DNA of 64,000 nucleotides from the NCBI RefSeq assembly GCF_025962655.1, contig NZ_JAGFPE010000003.1, forward strand, positions 62,001 to 126,000, in the 5' to 3' direction. Made by a program: the position numbers and the translations under genes. The DNA comes from Candidatus Symbiopectobacterium sp. NZEC151 (lineage in GTDB: Bacteria; Pseudomonadota; Gammaproteobacteria; Enterobacterales; Enterobacteriaceae). Shown piece after piece: positions 17,282-26,368 of the stretch. The number at the start of each line of letters is the position of its first letter. Within the stretch, counting starts at the first letter, position 1. The notes beneath the pieces are model-generated. The model was not told the origin of the DNA and searched no databases. It worked only from the letters and a program-made list of their open reading frames with translations.

Positions 17282-19383
17282 CACGCCTCTCCCTGCTGCA
17301 AGGCATACAGTCGGGCATACAGCCCCCCCGACGCCAGAAGCTCGTCATGCGAACCCTGCTCGCTCACCTTGCCTGACGCCATGGCAATGATACGGTCAGC
17401 ACGGCGCACCGCCGATAACCGATGCGCAATAATGAACACCGTTCTGCCACGGCATATTTCAGCCATATTGTTCTGAATCACGCGTTCTGATTCATAATCC
17501 AGTGCGCTGGTGGCCTCATCCAGGATGAGAATCCTAGGCTGAGTGATAAGGGCTCGTGCAATACCGATACGCTGTTTTTGCCCACCGGAAAACAGGTTGC
17601 CTTGCTCACCAACCGGGGTGTCGTACCCCAGCGGTAGCGCGCTGATAAACTCATGCGCACCGGCCAACGTGGCCGCCGAAATAACCTGTTCGATGGGCGA
17701 GTTAGGCAACGCTAACGCAATATTGTCGCGCACAGTGCCAGAAAAAAGCTGTGTCTCCTGCAATACCACACTGACACTTCGCCGCAGCCAATGCGGATCG
17801 GTATGGGCAATGTCGGTGTCATCAATAAAGATCTGCCCAGACGAGGGAAGATAAAGACGTTGTATCAGCCGAGCCAGGGTACTTTTACCTGAACCTGAGC
17901 GACCAACAATGCCAATGATTTCCCCTGCCTGCACGGATAAGTTGAGGCCATCCAATACGGGGGGCGCATCAATCCGGTAGGAAAAGCGGATATCAGCAAA
18001 ACGCACGGTCCCGTGTATTTCCGCAAGCGTTACGCCACTTTGTTGCTGTTGCTCGGGCGGCACATTCAGAATGTCTCCCAGACGTTTAACGGAAATAGAA
18101 ACTTGCTGCACATCCTGCCACAGTTGCACCAGACGTAAGATGGGGCCAGTAACGTGTCCGGCAAACATATTAAAGGCAATAAGCCCTCCAACCGTCATTC
18201 CCCCCTCAATCACCAGCCGAGAGCCATACCACAAAATAACCACGCTGGTGATTCTGCTGATAAAACGCGATATCTGATTCGCGATATTGCTCAAGTTGCC
18301 AGTTTTAAAGCAACTGCTGACAAACGCCGCCGTCTGTTCATCCCAGCGACGCGTCAGGTGATGCTCGACGGACATCGCCTTGACGGGTTCAATGGCAGTA
18401 ATACTCTCAACCAGAAAAGCCTGATTTTTCGCCCCCTGCCGAAACTGATCCTCTAATCGATTCCGCAGTGGTCGTGTAATGACAGCCGACAAAACAATGT
18501 AAGGCAGCAGGGATATCAGGACGACAACGGTCAAAGAAAGGCTATACATCGCCATGACCACAAAAAAGACCACAGTGAATAACAGATCCAACCCTAACGT
18601 CATTGCACTGCCGGTCAAGAACTCCCGTACCGTTTTGAGCTCATGTACACGGGCGACGGTCACCCCGGTCTGACGCCCACGAAACCATCCCAACGGGAGC
18701 GACAACAGATGACGATAGAGCAGCGAACTTAACGTGGCATCAATACGCTGCGAGGTATGCGCCAACTGGTAGTTACGTAACCCATCCAGCACCACATCCG
18801 CCAAAGTGACACAAATCATCCCCAGCGCCAGCACATCCAACGTCGACACACTTTGGTGTGCCAATACCTTATCCACGACAATCTGAAAAAATAAGGGAAG
18901 AATCAGTGCCAATATCTGAATAAAAAAAGAGGCGAGCATGATCTCAACCACCAGGCTTTTATAGCGAATAAAAGCCTGAGCGAACCAGCGCAGATTAAAT
19001 TTCTGAGCCAAATTGTCAGAGAAAAAACGCCGGGTGAACATGAAACCGCTTACTGTCTGCCCCTGAGCAGGATGGAAAATCTCAGATCGATCGCGAGATA
19101 TCTCTTGTATCAGCCACTTACCCTCTTTAACTGCCAGCAGTAAGACATACCCTTTTTCCGGAAAATAAACTAAAGCAGGTGTGGGCATGTCATCAGAAAC
19201 CGTGATGCGGGCTTGATAGCGACAGCGAAAGCCACAGTGACGAGCAGCACGAACCAGTTGCACGTTAATATCATGGTGGGTATCAGTTCCGAACTGCGCT
19301 TGTAAAGCCTCTATATTGACAGCGATACCGTAATATCCCACGATCGATGCCAATCCTTGCCACACGTATTTATCTTGAGACAT
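17281..19383 (-). CDS. HlyB-type ABC exporter (type I secretion, C39-like domain)
   Basis: 700 residues. An N-terminal C39 peptidase-like domain (1-130) lacks the catalytic Cys: the equivalent stretch reads 'VWQGLASIVGYYG', as in HlyB, so it should bind rather than cut the substrate. A six-helix ABC transmembrane region spans about 150-440. The nucleotide-binding domain has Walker A 'GRSGSGKST', signature 'LFSGGQKQR', and Walker B 'ILILDEATSALD' followed by the H-loop 'IIAHRLS'. The absence of the peptidase Cys fits a substrate with an uncleaved C-terminal signal, namely the RTX protein encoded just upstream. GGAGGCAGGG precedes the ATG. It is followed by the HlyD adaptor with overlapping codons. 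Confidence 0.96.
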   Translation of the reverse strand: MSQDKYVWQGLASIVGYYGIAVNIEALQAQFGTDTHHDINVQLVRAARHCGFRCRYQARITVSDDMPTPALVYFPEKGYVLLLAVKEGKWLIQEISRDRSEIFHPAQGQTVSGFMFTRRFFSDNLAQKFNLRWFAQAFIRYKSLVVEIMLASFFIQILALILPLFFQIVVDKVLAHQSVSTLDVLALGMICVTLADVVLDGLRNYQLAHTSQRIDATLSSLLYRHLLSLPLGWFRGRQTGVTVARVHELKTVREFLTGSAMTLGLDLLFTVVFFVVMAMYSLSLTVVVLISLLPYIVLSAVITRPLRNRLEDQFRQGAKNQAFLVESITAIEPVKAMSVEHHLTRRWDEQTAAFVSSCFKTGNLSNIANQISRFISRITSVVILWYGSRLVIEGGMTVGGLIAFNMFAGHVTGPILRLVQLWQDVQQVSISVKRLGDILNVPPEQQQQSGVTLAEIHGTVRFADIRFSYRIDAPPVLDGLNLSVQAGEIIGIVGRSGSGKSTLARLIQRLYLPSSGQIFIDDTDIAHTDPHWLRRSVSVVLQETQLFSGTVRDNIALALPNSPIEQVISAATLAGAHEFISALPLGYDTPVGEQGNLFSGGQKQRIGIARALITQPRILILDEATSALDYESERVIQNNMAEICRGRTVFIIAHRLSAVRRADRIIAMASGKVSEQGSHDELLASGGLYARLYALQQGEA

Positions 19384-19395
19384 GCCCTGCCTCCA

Positions 19396-22300
19396 TTAAT
19401 ACGCGAGAGAAGATTGCTGGCGATGCTGATCTGATGGTGCCGTTGCTAACGGCAGCGAGACGGAAGAGACACTGGCATCATCCTCTTCATCCCAACCCAT
19501 AAACTGGACGATATCTTGTTTCATCAAAGCGACAGACCGTTGCTGACGCACTTTCTTGCCAGTAGGCAATGCTTGCCCGGATTCAATATGATTGAGAATA
19601 TCCGTTGACTGCCATTGCGTACCGTCAGCAAATTCAATGCGTTCTATCTGATATCGTGGTGCGCTAAAGAATTCTTGGATCGTCACGCTATCCTTGCTGT
19701 TCTGGAACAACAGCGCCAGATCGTTGGCCTTGCTGTAGCTTGAACCACTACGGCGTTGTAGTGTTACTTGTTGCGGAGTGATGCCCTTACTAAGCTTAAG
19801 CACATCAACATCGCCAGATTCACTGCTGTGTTCTGCAATAACATCCTGGCCACCACCACGGCTAAACAAGTAGGTGTCGCTGCCACTTCCTCCCTCAAGA
19901 TGATCCTTACCCGTACCGCCTGAGAGTATGTCATTGCCCGTTCCACCTTTGAGGCGGTCGTTCCCGTTTCCTCCCATCAACTTGTCGTTACCACCATCCC
20001 CCTCAAGCCGGTCATCGCCTTTGCCACCTGTCAGGGTGTCATTGCCGTCTCCGCCTTCTAGCGTGTCATCCCCCGCATCTCCGTACAGGCTGTCGTTCCC
20101 CTTGTTGCCATACAGGCTGTCATCTCCCCCACCGCCGTGTATCTCACTCCCTTCTTCATAGCCCCACAGCGTCTGCGACTCTTCTGTACCTCGCAGCAAC
20201 ATTGCTTTCAGGGTATCCACATCCCATGCGGTACCCTCAGCAAACTCGACACGCTCTATCTGATATCGTTTCGCAGAAAAAAAATCCCCGACCGTTACCC
20301 TGTCATCACCGGAAGCCAAACTGAGCGTCAAATCTCCAGAATTGTAAGTCGTCGATCCGCCTCGTCGTGCCACTGCCACCTGCTCCGGGGTTATTCCCTC
20401 ACCGAATCGCAGCACGTCCATATCGTCAGATTCGCTGCTGGTCTCAGCAATGACATCCCTTCCATCTCCCCGATTGAACAGGTAAACATCGCTGCCACTC
20501 CCCCCTTCAAGGCGGTCATTGCCTGCGCCACCTGCCAGACAATCGTCATCCGTGCCGCCCTCCAGAGTGTCATCCCCCGCATCACCGTACAGACTGTCCT
20601 TTCCCTTGTTGCCATTCAGGTGGTCATCGCCCCCACCACCGTGTATCTCACTCCCTTCTTCATAGCCCCACAGCGTCTGCGCCTCTTCTGTACCTCGCAG
20701 CAACATTGCTTTCAGGGTATCCACATCCCATGCGGTACCCTCAGCAAACTCGACGCGCTCTATCTGATATCGTTTCGCAGAAAAAAAATCTTTGACCGTT
20801 ACCCTGTCATCACTGGAAGCCAAACTGAGCGTCAAATCGCCAGAATTGTAAGTCGTCGATCCGCCTCGCCGTGCCACCGCCACCTGCTCCGGGGTTATTC
20901 CCTCACCGAATCGCAGTACGTCCATATCCTCAGATTCACTGCTGGTCTCAGCAATGACATCCCTTCCATCTCCCCGATTAAACAGGTAAACATCGCTGCC
21001 ACTCCCCCCTTCAAGGCGGTCATTGCCTGCGCCGCCTGCCAACATGTCATTACCGTCTCCGCCTTCCAGGATGTCATTCCCCGCATCTCCGTACAGATAG
21101 TCCTTTCCCTTGTTGCCATTCAGGTGGTCATCGCCCCCACCGCCGTGTATCTCACTCCCTTCTTCATAGCCCCACAGCGTCTGCGCCTTTTCCGTACCTC
21201 GCAGCAGCATCGCTTTCAGGGTACCCACATCCCATGCGGTACCCTCAGCAAACTCGACACGCTCAATTTGATGCCGTTTCGCAGAAAAAAAATCCCTGAC
21301 CGTTACCCTGTCATCACCGGAAGCCAAACTGAGCGTCAAATCGCCAGAATTGTAAGTCGTCGATCCGCCTCGCCGTGCCACCACCACCTGCTCCGGGGTT
21401 ATTCCCTCACCGAATCGCAGTACGTCCATATCCTCAGATTCACTGCTGGTCTCAGCAATGACATCCCTTCCATCTCCACGATTAAACAGGTAAACATCGC
21501 TGCCACTCCCCCCTTCAAGGCGGTCATTGCCTGCGCCGCCTGCCAACATGTCATTACCGTCTCCGCCTTCCAGGATGTCATTCCCCGCATCTCCGTACAG
21601 ATAGTCCTTTCCCTTGTTGCCATACAGGCTGTCATCTCCCCCACCGCCGTGTATCTCACTCCCTTCTTCATAGCCCCACAGCGTCTGCGACTCTTCTGTA
21701 CCTCGCAGCAGCATTGCTTTCAGGGTATCCACATCCCATGCGGTACCCTCAGCAAACTCGACGCGCTCTATCTGATATCGTTTCTCAGAAAAAAAATCTT
21801 TGACCGTTACCCTGTCATCACTGGAAGCCAAACTGAGCGCCAAATCGCCAGAATTGTAAGCCGTCGATCCGCCTCGCCGTGCCACCGCCACCTGCTCCGG
21901 GGTTATTCCCTCTCCGAATCGCAGCACGTCCATACCCTCAGATTCACTGCTGGTCTCAGCAATGACATCCCTTCCATCTCCACGATTAAACAGGTAAACA
22001 TCGCTGCCATTCCCCCCTTCAAGGCGGTCATTGCCTGCGCCGCCTGCCAACATGTCATTACTGTCTCCGCCTTCCAGGGTGTCATTCCCCGCATCTCCGT
22101 ACAGATAGTCCTTTCCCTTGTTGCCATTCAGGTGGTCATCGCCCCCACCACCGTGTATCTCACTCCCTTCTTCATAGCCCCACAGCGTCTGCGCCTCTTC
22201 TGTACCTCGCAGCAGCATTGCTTTCAGGGTATCCACATCCCATGCGGTACCCTCAGCAAACTCGACGTGCTCTATCTGATGTCGTTTCTCAGAAAAAAAA

Positions 22301-24798
22301 TCTTTGACCGTTACCCTGTCATCACCGGAAGCCAAACTGAGCGCCAAATCTCCAGAATTGTAAGCCGTCGATCCGCCTCGCCGTGCCACCGCCACCTGCT
22401 CCGGGGTTATTCCCTCTCCGAATCGCAGTACGTCCATATCGTCAGATTCACTGCTGCTCTCAGCAATGAGATCCCTTCCATCTCCCCGATTGAACAGGTA
22501 AACATCGCTGCCACTCTCCCCTTCAAGGCGGTCATTGCCTGCGCCACCTGCCAGACAATCGTCACCCGTGCCACCCTCCAGAGTGTCATCCCCCGCATCA
22601 CCGTACAGACTGTCCTTTCCCTTGTTGCCATTCAGGTGGTCATCGCCCCCACCACCGTGTATCTCACTCCCTTCTTCATAGCCCCACAGCGTCTGCGCCT
22701 CTTCTGTACCTCGCAGCAGCATTGCTTTCAGGGTATCCACATCCCATGCGGTACCATTCGCAAACTCGACGCGCTCTATCTGATAGCGTGGCGCGTTAAA
22801 GAAATCTTTGATCGTCACTCTCTCATCTCCGGACTCAAAACCGAGTTCCAGATCGCCATAATTGGAGCTCGTCGATCCGCCTCGCCGTGCCACCACCACC
22901 TGCTCCGGGGTTATTCCCTCACCGAATCGCAGCACGTCCACATCGTCAGATTCACCGCTGCTCTCAGCAATGACATCCCTTCCATCTCCCCGATTGAACA
23001 GGTAAACATCGCTGCCACTCTCCCCTTCAAGGCGGTCATTGCCTGTACCTCCTATCAGCGTGTCATTACCACTCCCCCCATCAAGTTGGTCATCACCTGC
23101 GCCCGCATAAAGAATGTCATTCGTAGACTTTCCATATAGAAGATCATCGTTACTGCTACCAATAAAGCTCCGTTCAGGCGATACACCTAAACGCTCCCTG
23201 AGATCATGATAAGATGGCATATACTCCAAATAGGCATAAAGTACATTGCTTAGTCTTAAATACGATTCAACATCTGAGTCTTTCAGCATAGAAAGATGAT
23301 CTGATAACGCACTAAAATCACAATCAATTTTTGACAACCCAGTATTAAACACCACTTTTATCAAATTAAATTCACTACGAAAAAGAGTTTGAGCTAATAG
23401 ATGGGCCTCTATATTTGCTGAAAAACGCGAATACTCAGACTCTAATATGATGGCAGCCCCAGGCAAAGGATTCGTAGTACCATTTGTATGATTTTTATAA
23501 TTTCTCCCAGTTGCTATCTCCAATACGGATAATTGACGAGCATCTATATTTCCACCTCTACTGTTCGAATCTAGTTCATCAACACCGGCCCAAGCATACA
23601 TAATTTCATTTATCAAATTCGTGTCTCTTGCTGTGACAGGGTCGGCGCAAAACTGTTTAACCAACAAATTCAATTTGTCATTTTCACTCATCGATACATG
23701 CAGATCTACCATATTACCAAAACCACGCACATACGGTAATTTACGAATTGAATCTTTTAAATTTATTGTACCATCATAGCGAGTCCGCACTAAGTTAGCT
23801 GCAAACCATACATCTGCCGATTGGCCGGTAACGCCATCCACATAGGTAATAAGGCTTCGTTGTTGGTGTGCATTACCCTGCGGATCGACAAAGGTAGAAT
23901 TGTCATATTCTATACTAATAGAGGCGACACCAAAATCCTTCAAAGAATATAACTCACCCAAATCAACTTTTGCATTAGCATTACTATCCCTCCATATTTT
24001 TAGTGATTCAAAAATAGAGTCTTTCGCATCAATAGCATTATCTGAATTATCGTCAAATACTTTAAGAGCATTGTAGCCATTAGATGCCATTTCATTATTT
24101 TTTAAAGGAGTGTTATTACCAAATAGCTCACGACCATCATCAATATTACCATTATCATTACGGTCTAATACTAATAGACCGTCATCTGGTGCAACCCAAC
24201 CAGTATTGATAGATAAATTATTACCAAAGTGGTCAAAAAGAATGCCTGCACTAACTGATAATGTTTCAACACCATCACGATCCAAATCTATAATAATAGG
24301 AGAAACTGTATTCTCAGCACAGGATGTACTGGGTCCAGTCGCACTGTCATTAGGGGTGGGAGGGATAGGGCTTGGAGGCAAGAACCATCCGCCAGTCAGT
24401 GGATCTATGATGCCGTGCTCTTTGAGAGCATTTAAAAAAGATGTTGCCTTTTCCTGCGCACCTTTAGATGTCAAAAATGATGCGACACCCAATACAGTAG
24501 CTAAGCCAGCCACGATGGGGTTCCCAGTATAACCCGCTACGATTTTTGCAATGTCAGAACTTGCGCCTAACCAATCACTGGCAGTATCAGTGCCACTTTT
24601 ATGTTTCGTCATTACACTCGCAATTGAAGTAACTGCACCAAATTTTCCACTCATTACTGATGTGAATTGCTTCTGTCCTGGAAGAGCAATTTTCGATAAA
24701 AATTCAAATGCTGTTTGTATTTTATTCATGTAATCATTGATGATTTCAATAGGTTTTTCTTTATTCTCTTTATCTAAGCTTGAAGGTAAACATGTCAT
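19396..24798 (-). CDS. FrpC-like RTX protein with tandem HCBP-type repeats
   Basis: 1800 residues; GGGAGGA precedes the ATG. A hydrophobic, glycine-rich N-terminal stretch (about 50-110) is followed by a proline/serine linker (138-166). A module at about 167-335 contains EF-hand-like loops 'DLDRDGVET', 'DRNDNGNIDDG', 'DDNSDNAIDAKD' and 'DSNANAKVD'. This matches the Ca-dependent self-processing module of Neisseria FrpC and ApxIVA. The C-terminal two thirds hold seven units of nonapeptide repeats (GGxGxDxLx) plus a conserved 'DVYLFNRGDGRD' block of the haemolysin-type calcium-binding-related class. The extreme C-terminus is free of repeats and should hold the secretion signal. No HlyC-type acyltransferase is nearby. 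The N-terminal third is much richer in AT than flanking genes, suggesting transfer. Adhesin or toxin function cannot be decided here. Confidence 0.93.
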   Translation of the reverse strand: MTCLPSSLDKENKEKPIEIINDYMNKIQTAFEFLSKIALPGQKQFTSVMSGKFGAVTSIASVMTKHKSGTDTASDWLGASSDIAKIVAGYTGNPIVAGLATVLGVASFLTSKGAQEKATSFLNALKEHGIIDPLTGGWFLPPSPIPPTPNDSATGPSTSCAENTVSPIIIDLDRDGVETLSVSAGILFDHFGNNLSINTGWVAPDDGLLVLDRNDNGNIDDGRELFGNNTPLKNNEMASNGYNALKVFDDNSDNAIDAKDSIFESLKIWRDSNANAKVDLGELYSLKDFGVASISIEYDNSTFVDPQGNAHQQRSLITYVDGVTGQSADVWFAANLVRTRYDGTINLKDSIRKLPYVRGFGNMVDLHVSMSENDKLNLLVKQFCADPVTARDTNLINEIMYAWAGVDELDSNSRGGNIDARQLSVLEIATGRNYKNHTNGTTNPLPGAAIILESEYSRFSANIEAHLLAQTLFRSEFNLIKVVFNTGLSKIDCDFSALSDHLSMLKDSDVESYLRLSNVLYAYLEYMPSYHDLRERLGVSPERSFIGSSNDDLLYGKSTNDILYAGAGDDQLDGGSGNDTLIGGTGNDRLEGESGSDVYLFNRGDGRDVIAESSGESDDVDVLRFGEGITPEQVVVARRGGSTSSNYGDLELGFESGDERVTIKDFFNAPRYQIERVEFANGTAWDVDTLKAMLLRGTEEAQTLWGYEEGSEIHGGGGDDHLNGNKGKDSLYGDAGDDTLEGGTGDDCLAGGAGNDRLEGESGSDVYLFNRGDGRDLIAESSSESDDMDVLRFGEGITPEQVAVARRGGSTAYNSGDLALSLASGDDRVTVKDFFSEKRHQIEHVEFAEGTAWDVDTLKAMLLRGTEEAQTLWGYEEGSEIHGGGGDDHLNGNKGKDYLYGDAGNDTLEGGDSNDMLAGGAGNDRLEGGNGSDVYLFNRGDGRDVIAETSSESEGMDVLRFGEGITPEQVAVARRGGSTAYNSGDLALSLASSDDRVTVKDFFSEKRYQIERVEFAEGTAWDVDTLKAMLLRGTEESQTLWGYEEGSEIHGGGGDDSLYGNKGKDYLYGDAGNDILEGGDGNDMLAGGAGNDRLEGGSGSDVYLFNRGDGRDVIAETSSESEDMDVLRFGEGITPEQVVVARRGGSTTYNSGDLTLSLASGDDRVTVRDFFSAKRHQIERVEFAEGTAWDVGTLKAMLLRGTEKAQTLWGYEEGSEIHGGGGDDHLNGNKGKDYLYGDAGNDILEGGDGNDMLAGGAGNDRLEGGSGSDVYLFNRGDGRDVIAETSSESEDMDVLRFGEGITPEQVAVARRGGSTTYNSGDLTLSLASSDDRVTVKDFFSAKRYQIERVEFAEGTAWDVDTLKAMLLRGTEEAQTLWGYEEGSEIHGGGGDDHLNGNKGKDSLYGDAGDDTLEGGTDDDCLAGGAGNDRLEGGSGSDVYLFNRGDGRDVIAETSSESDDMDVLRFGEGITPEQVAVARRGGSTTYNSGDLTLSLASGDDRVTVGDFFSAKRYQIERVEFAEGTAWDVDTLKAMLLRGTEESQTLWGYEEGSEIHGGGGDDSLYGNKGNDSLYGDAGDDTLEGGDGNDTLTGGKGDDRLEGDGGNDKLMGGNGNDRLKGGTGNDILSGGTGKDHLEGGSGSDTYLFSRGGGQDVIAEHSSESGDVDVLKLSKGITPQQVTLQRRSGSSYSKANDLALLFQNSKDSVTIQEFFSAPRYQIERIEFADGTQWQSTDILNHIESGQALPTGKKVRQQRSVALMKQDIVQFMGWDEEDDASVSSVSLPLATAPSDQHRQQSSLAY
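20138..22657 (-). repeat. Five tandem 504-bp repeats inside the RTX gene (plus a diverged sixth)
   Basis: Units begin at 20138, 20642, 21146, 21650 and 22154, each at the same TGTATCTCACTCCC string (plus strand), and a sixth starts at 22658 but diverges after about 130 bases. Each unit encodes 168 residues: one glycine-rich calcium-binding block, 'SDVYLFNRGDGRDVI', and an 'LWGYEEGSEIHGGGGDD' block. Adjacent copies differ at only a handful of sites, consistent with recent expansion or gene conversion. Copy number in assemblies may be unreliable. Confidence 0.95.
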
Positions 24799-25130
24799 AG
24801 AAAAATCCTCCCAATATATTTGAATACATAAAAAACAAAATCAATCAACAAATAAAAACAATTAAACACATGATTAAATCTTTCACAGCACATGAGCTTC
24901 TTATTTATTTTTTCATCCTTATCAGCAGTGTTTTTTTTGTTTTTATAAAAACACAATGCATACAAAAAAAATAAAAAAACAGATAAAAAAACACAAAGTA
25001 AGACAATATCCATCGAGTAATCATAAACATAAAGAAAGATAACAAAGACATCGAGTAAAAGTGACGAAGCCAATATCAAACCACAAGGAGTACGATTCTC
25101 ATTCACATCATTGACATTGTTGTTTTTCAT
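24795..25130 (-). CDS. Small hydrophobic membrane protein ahead of the RTX gene
   Basis: 111 residues, not recognised. AGGGGATA lies immediately before the ATG, and the stop overlaps the RTX start (ATGA), so the two are translationally coupled. Two strongly hydrophobic stretches near the N-terminus (about 18-60) and one near the C-terminus (about 90-108) are separated by a Lys/Asp-rich loop with a Cys-Cys pair. DNA here is very AT-rich. Location and coupling suggest an accessory (immunity, chaperone or anchoring) role for the RTX protein, but no family is evident. Confidence 0.7.
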   Translation of the reverse strand: MKNNNVNDVNENRTPCGLILASSLLLDVFVIFLYVYDYSMDIVLLCVFLSVFLFFLYALCFYKNKKNTADKDEKINKKLMCCERFNHVFNCFYLLIDFVFYVFKYIGRIFL

Positions 25131-25175
25131 TATCCCCTCAGAATATAATAAACATATAAACTTTAATAACTTGCG

Positions 25176-25598
25176 TTATTTGTATATATCGCCGTGTAAA
25201 AAAACATAATGCGAAGGGAACATCACAACATTAAAAAGAGTCCTGTAGTGAAAATCATAGAGGGAAATTTTCCCTGACAGTGCCTGAATGACCTTACCAT
25301 GCACCTCTCGTTTCTTTTTTAATCTTTCCTCTTTATTTTCAATCGCAATGACGTCAATTCCGGGAAAAACAAGAATACCAATTCGGTACTTTCCGGGTTT
25401 TTCAGCCTCAACCACTAACTGCCTACCCTGCAATTTTTTATTCCCCCTAATAATCTGTGTATCTGAAGAAGAATTATTCTTAGCAAACAACGAGATCGGA
25501 AGCATGCACACGATTAAAAATAAGATGACGCGTTGATATTTATGCAAAAGAGAATAGAAATCATTGATTTTCACCTCGCCCTCATTGAGCATCATCAT
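25176..25598 (-). CDS. Small exported or membrane-anchored protein, first gene of RTX operon
   Basis: 140 residues, not recognised. AGGTGG precedes three successive ATG codons (25598, 25595, 25592); any could be used, the second having the best spacing. A hydrophobic segment at about 23-40 ending in 'LFAKNN' looks like a signal peptide or anchor. The rest is basic with 'GRQLVVEAEKPGKYRIGILV' and a hydrophobic aromatic C-terminus. It lies 45 bases upstream of the 111-residue gene on the same strand, in AT-rich DNA, and is probably cotranscribed with the RTX-exporter genes. Confidence 0.65.
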   Translation of the reverse strand: MMMLNEGEVKINDFYSLLHKYQRVILFLIVCMLPISLFAKNNSSSDTQIIRGNKKLQGRQLVVEAEKPGKYRIGILVFPGIDVIAIENKEERLKKKREVHGKVIQALSGKISLYDFHYRTLFNVVMFPSHYVFLHGDIYK

Positions 25599-25938
25599 TC
25601 AACCACCTTTTATCTAAACAGATATTGTTTTCACCTTTCACTATTTTATTGACACATAGAATAATGCTTAAAAAGCTTACTTTTTTCGCACTTTATTCAG
25701 TTTTTCAATAATCGCTCTATTTGATTAAATAATCGTCAAACAAAAATTAATAAAAAATGAGACTCCGTAGCATAGAATTCCTACAAAAAGAGGATGTCAG
25801 ACAAGATTTTTTTCTTATGCATTGAATGAGATATACCATTTGACCCCGTTCACAGACTCATGAATACTCTTTCACATAACAATAACAAAACGTCAAGGGT
25901 ATCCCTTCCGTTAAAGCATCCCCCAACAGGAGTAAGCA
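25599..25938. other. AT-rich intergenic region between RTX operon and cybC
   Basis: 340 bases, very AT-rich, separating two divergent transcription units. It should hold the promoters for both the RTX operon (leftward) and cybC (rightward). I could not find a convincing -35/-10 pair or an ops/JUMPstart element. No open frame with a ribosome site is seen. Confidence 0.5.
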
Positions 25939-26316
25939 ATGAAAAGAGCAATGATCGCAGTAAGCATCGCACTGGCGAGCGTCACACTGGCACTGCCGCT
26001 GGCCAGTCAGGCATCGGTGAAAGAAGAAATGCGTGCGATGGCGGGCAGTTACAAAGGGGCTAACAGCGCCAGCGATGCGGCATCGCTAAAATCTGAATTG
26101 CAGACCATGAAGGAACACGCCACCAAGGCCAAAGCCGATCCGGAATTTAACAAAGGGCCTGACAGCCAGGTGTTTAACGAAGGGTTGGGCAAGCTGATTA
26201 CGCAAATCGATGATGCTATTGCGCTGGTAGATGCAGGAAAATTATCTGAAGCGAAAACCGCGACAGACAACCTGAAAAAAACCCGCGCGGAGTACCACAA
26301 AAAGCTCGGTGTGTAA
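25939..26316 (+). CDS. cybC: Soluble cytochrome b562
   Basis: 125 residues with CAGGAG before the ATG. A Sec signal peptide (1-25, cleavage after 'SQA') is followed by a four-helix protein of about 100 residues. The axial haem ligands expected for cytochrome b562 are present: Met31 in 'KEEMRAM' near the mature N-terminus and His120 in 'RAEYHKK' at the C-terminus. 'ITQIDDAIALVDAGKLSEA' matches the third helix of the family. No CxxCH is present, as expected for non-covalently bound haem. It is a small periplasmic electron carrier whose partner is unknown, and it stands alone. Confidence 0.93.
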   Translation: MKRAMIAVSIALASVTLALPLASQASVKEEMRAMAGSYKGANSASDAASLKSELQTMKEHATKAKADPEFNKGPDSQVFNEGLGKLITQIDDAIALVDAGKLSEAKTATDNLKKTRAEYHKKLGV

Positions 26317-26368
26317 CATTCGTCCGGTGGCCTCTCAGCAGGCCACCGGATCGCAAGCAGGGTTCAAT

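Noticed and set aside
20138-22657. Repeat array interpreted as CRISPR or satellite
   Set aside because: Unit length is 504 bases, there are no spacers, and the repeats are translated into RTX-type peptide units.
20137-23139. Open frame of 1000 codons antisense to the RTX gene
   Set aside because: It runs through the 504-bp repeats, which are divisible by three, so an open antisense frame is copied with each unit. It has no domain pattern or ribosome site.
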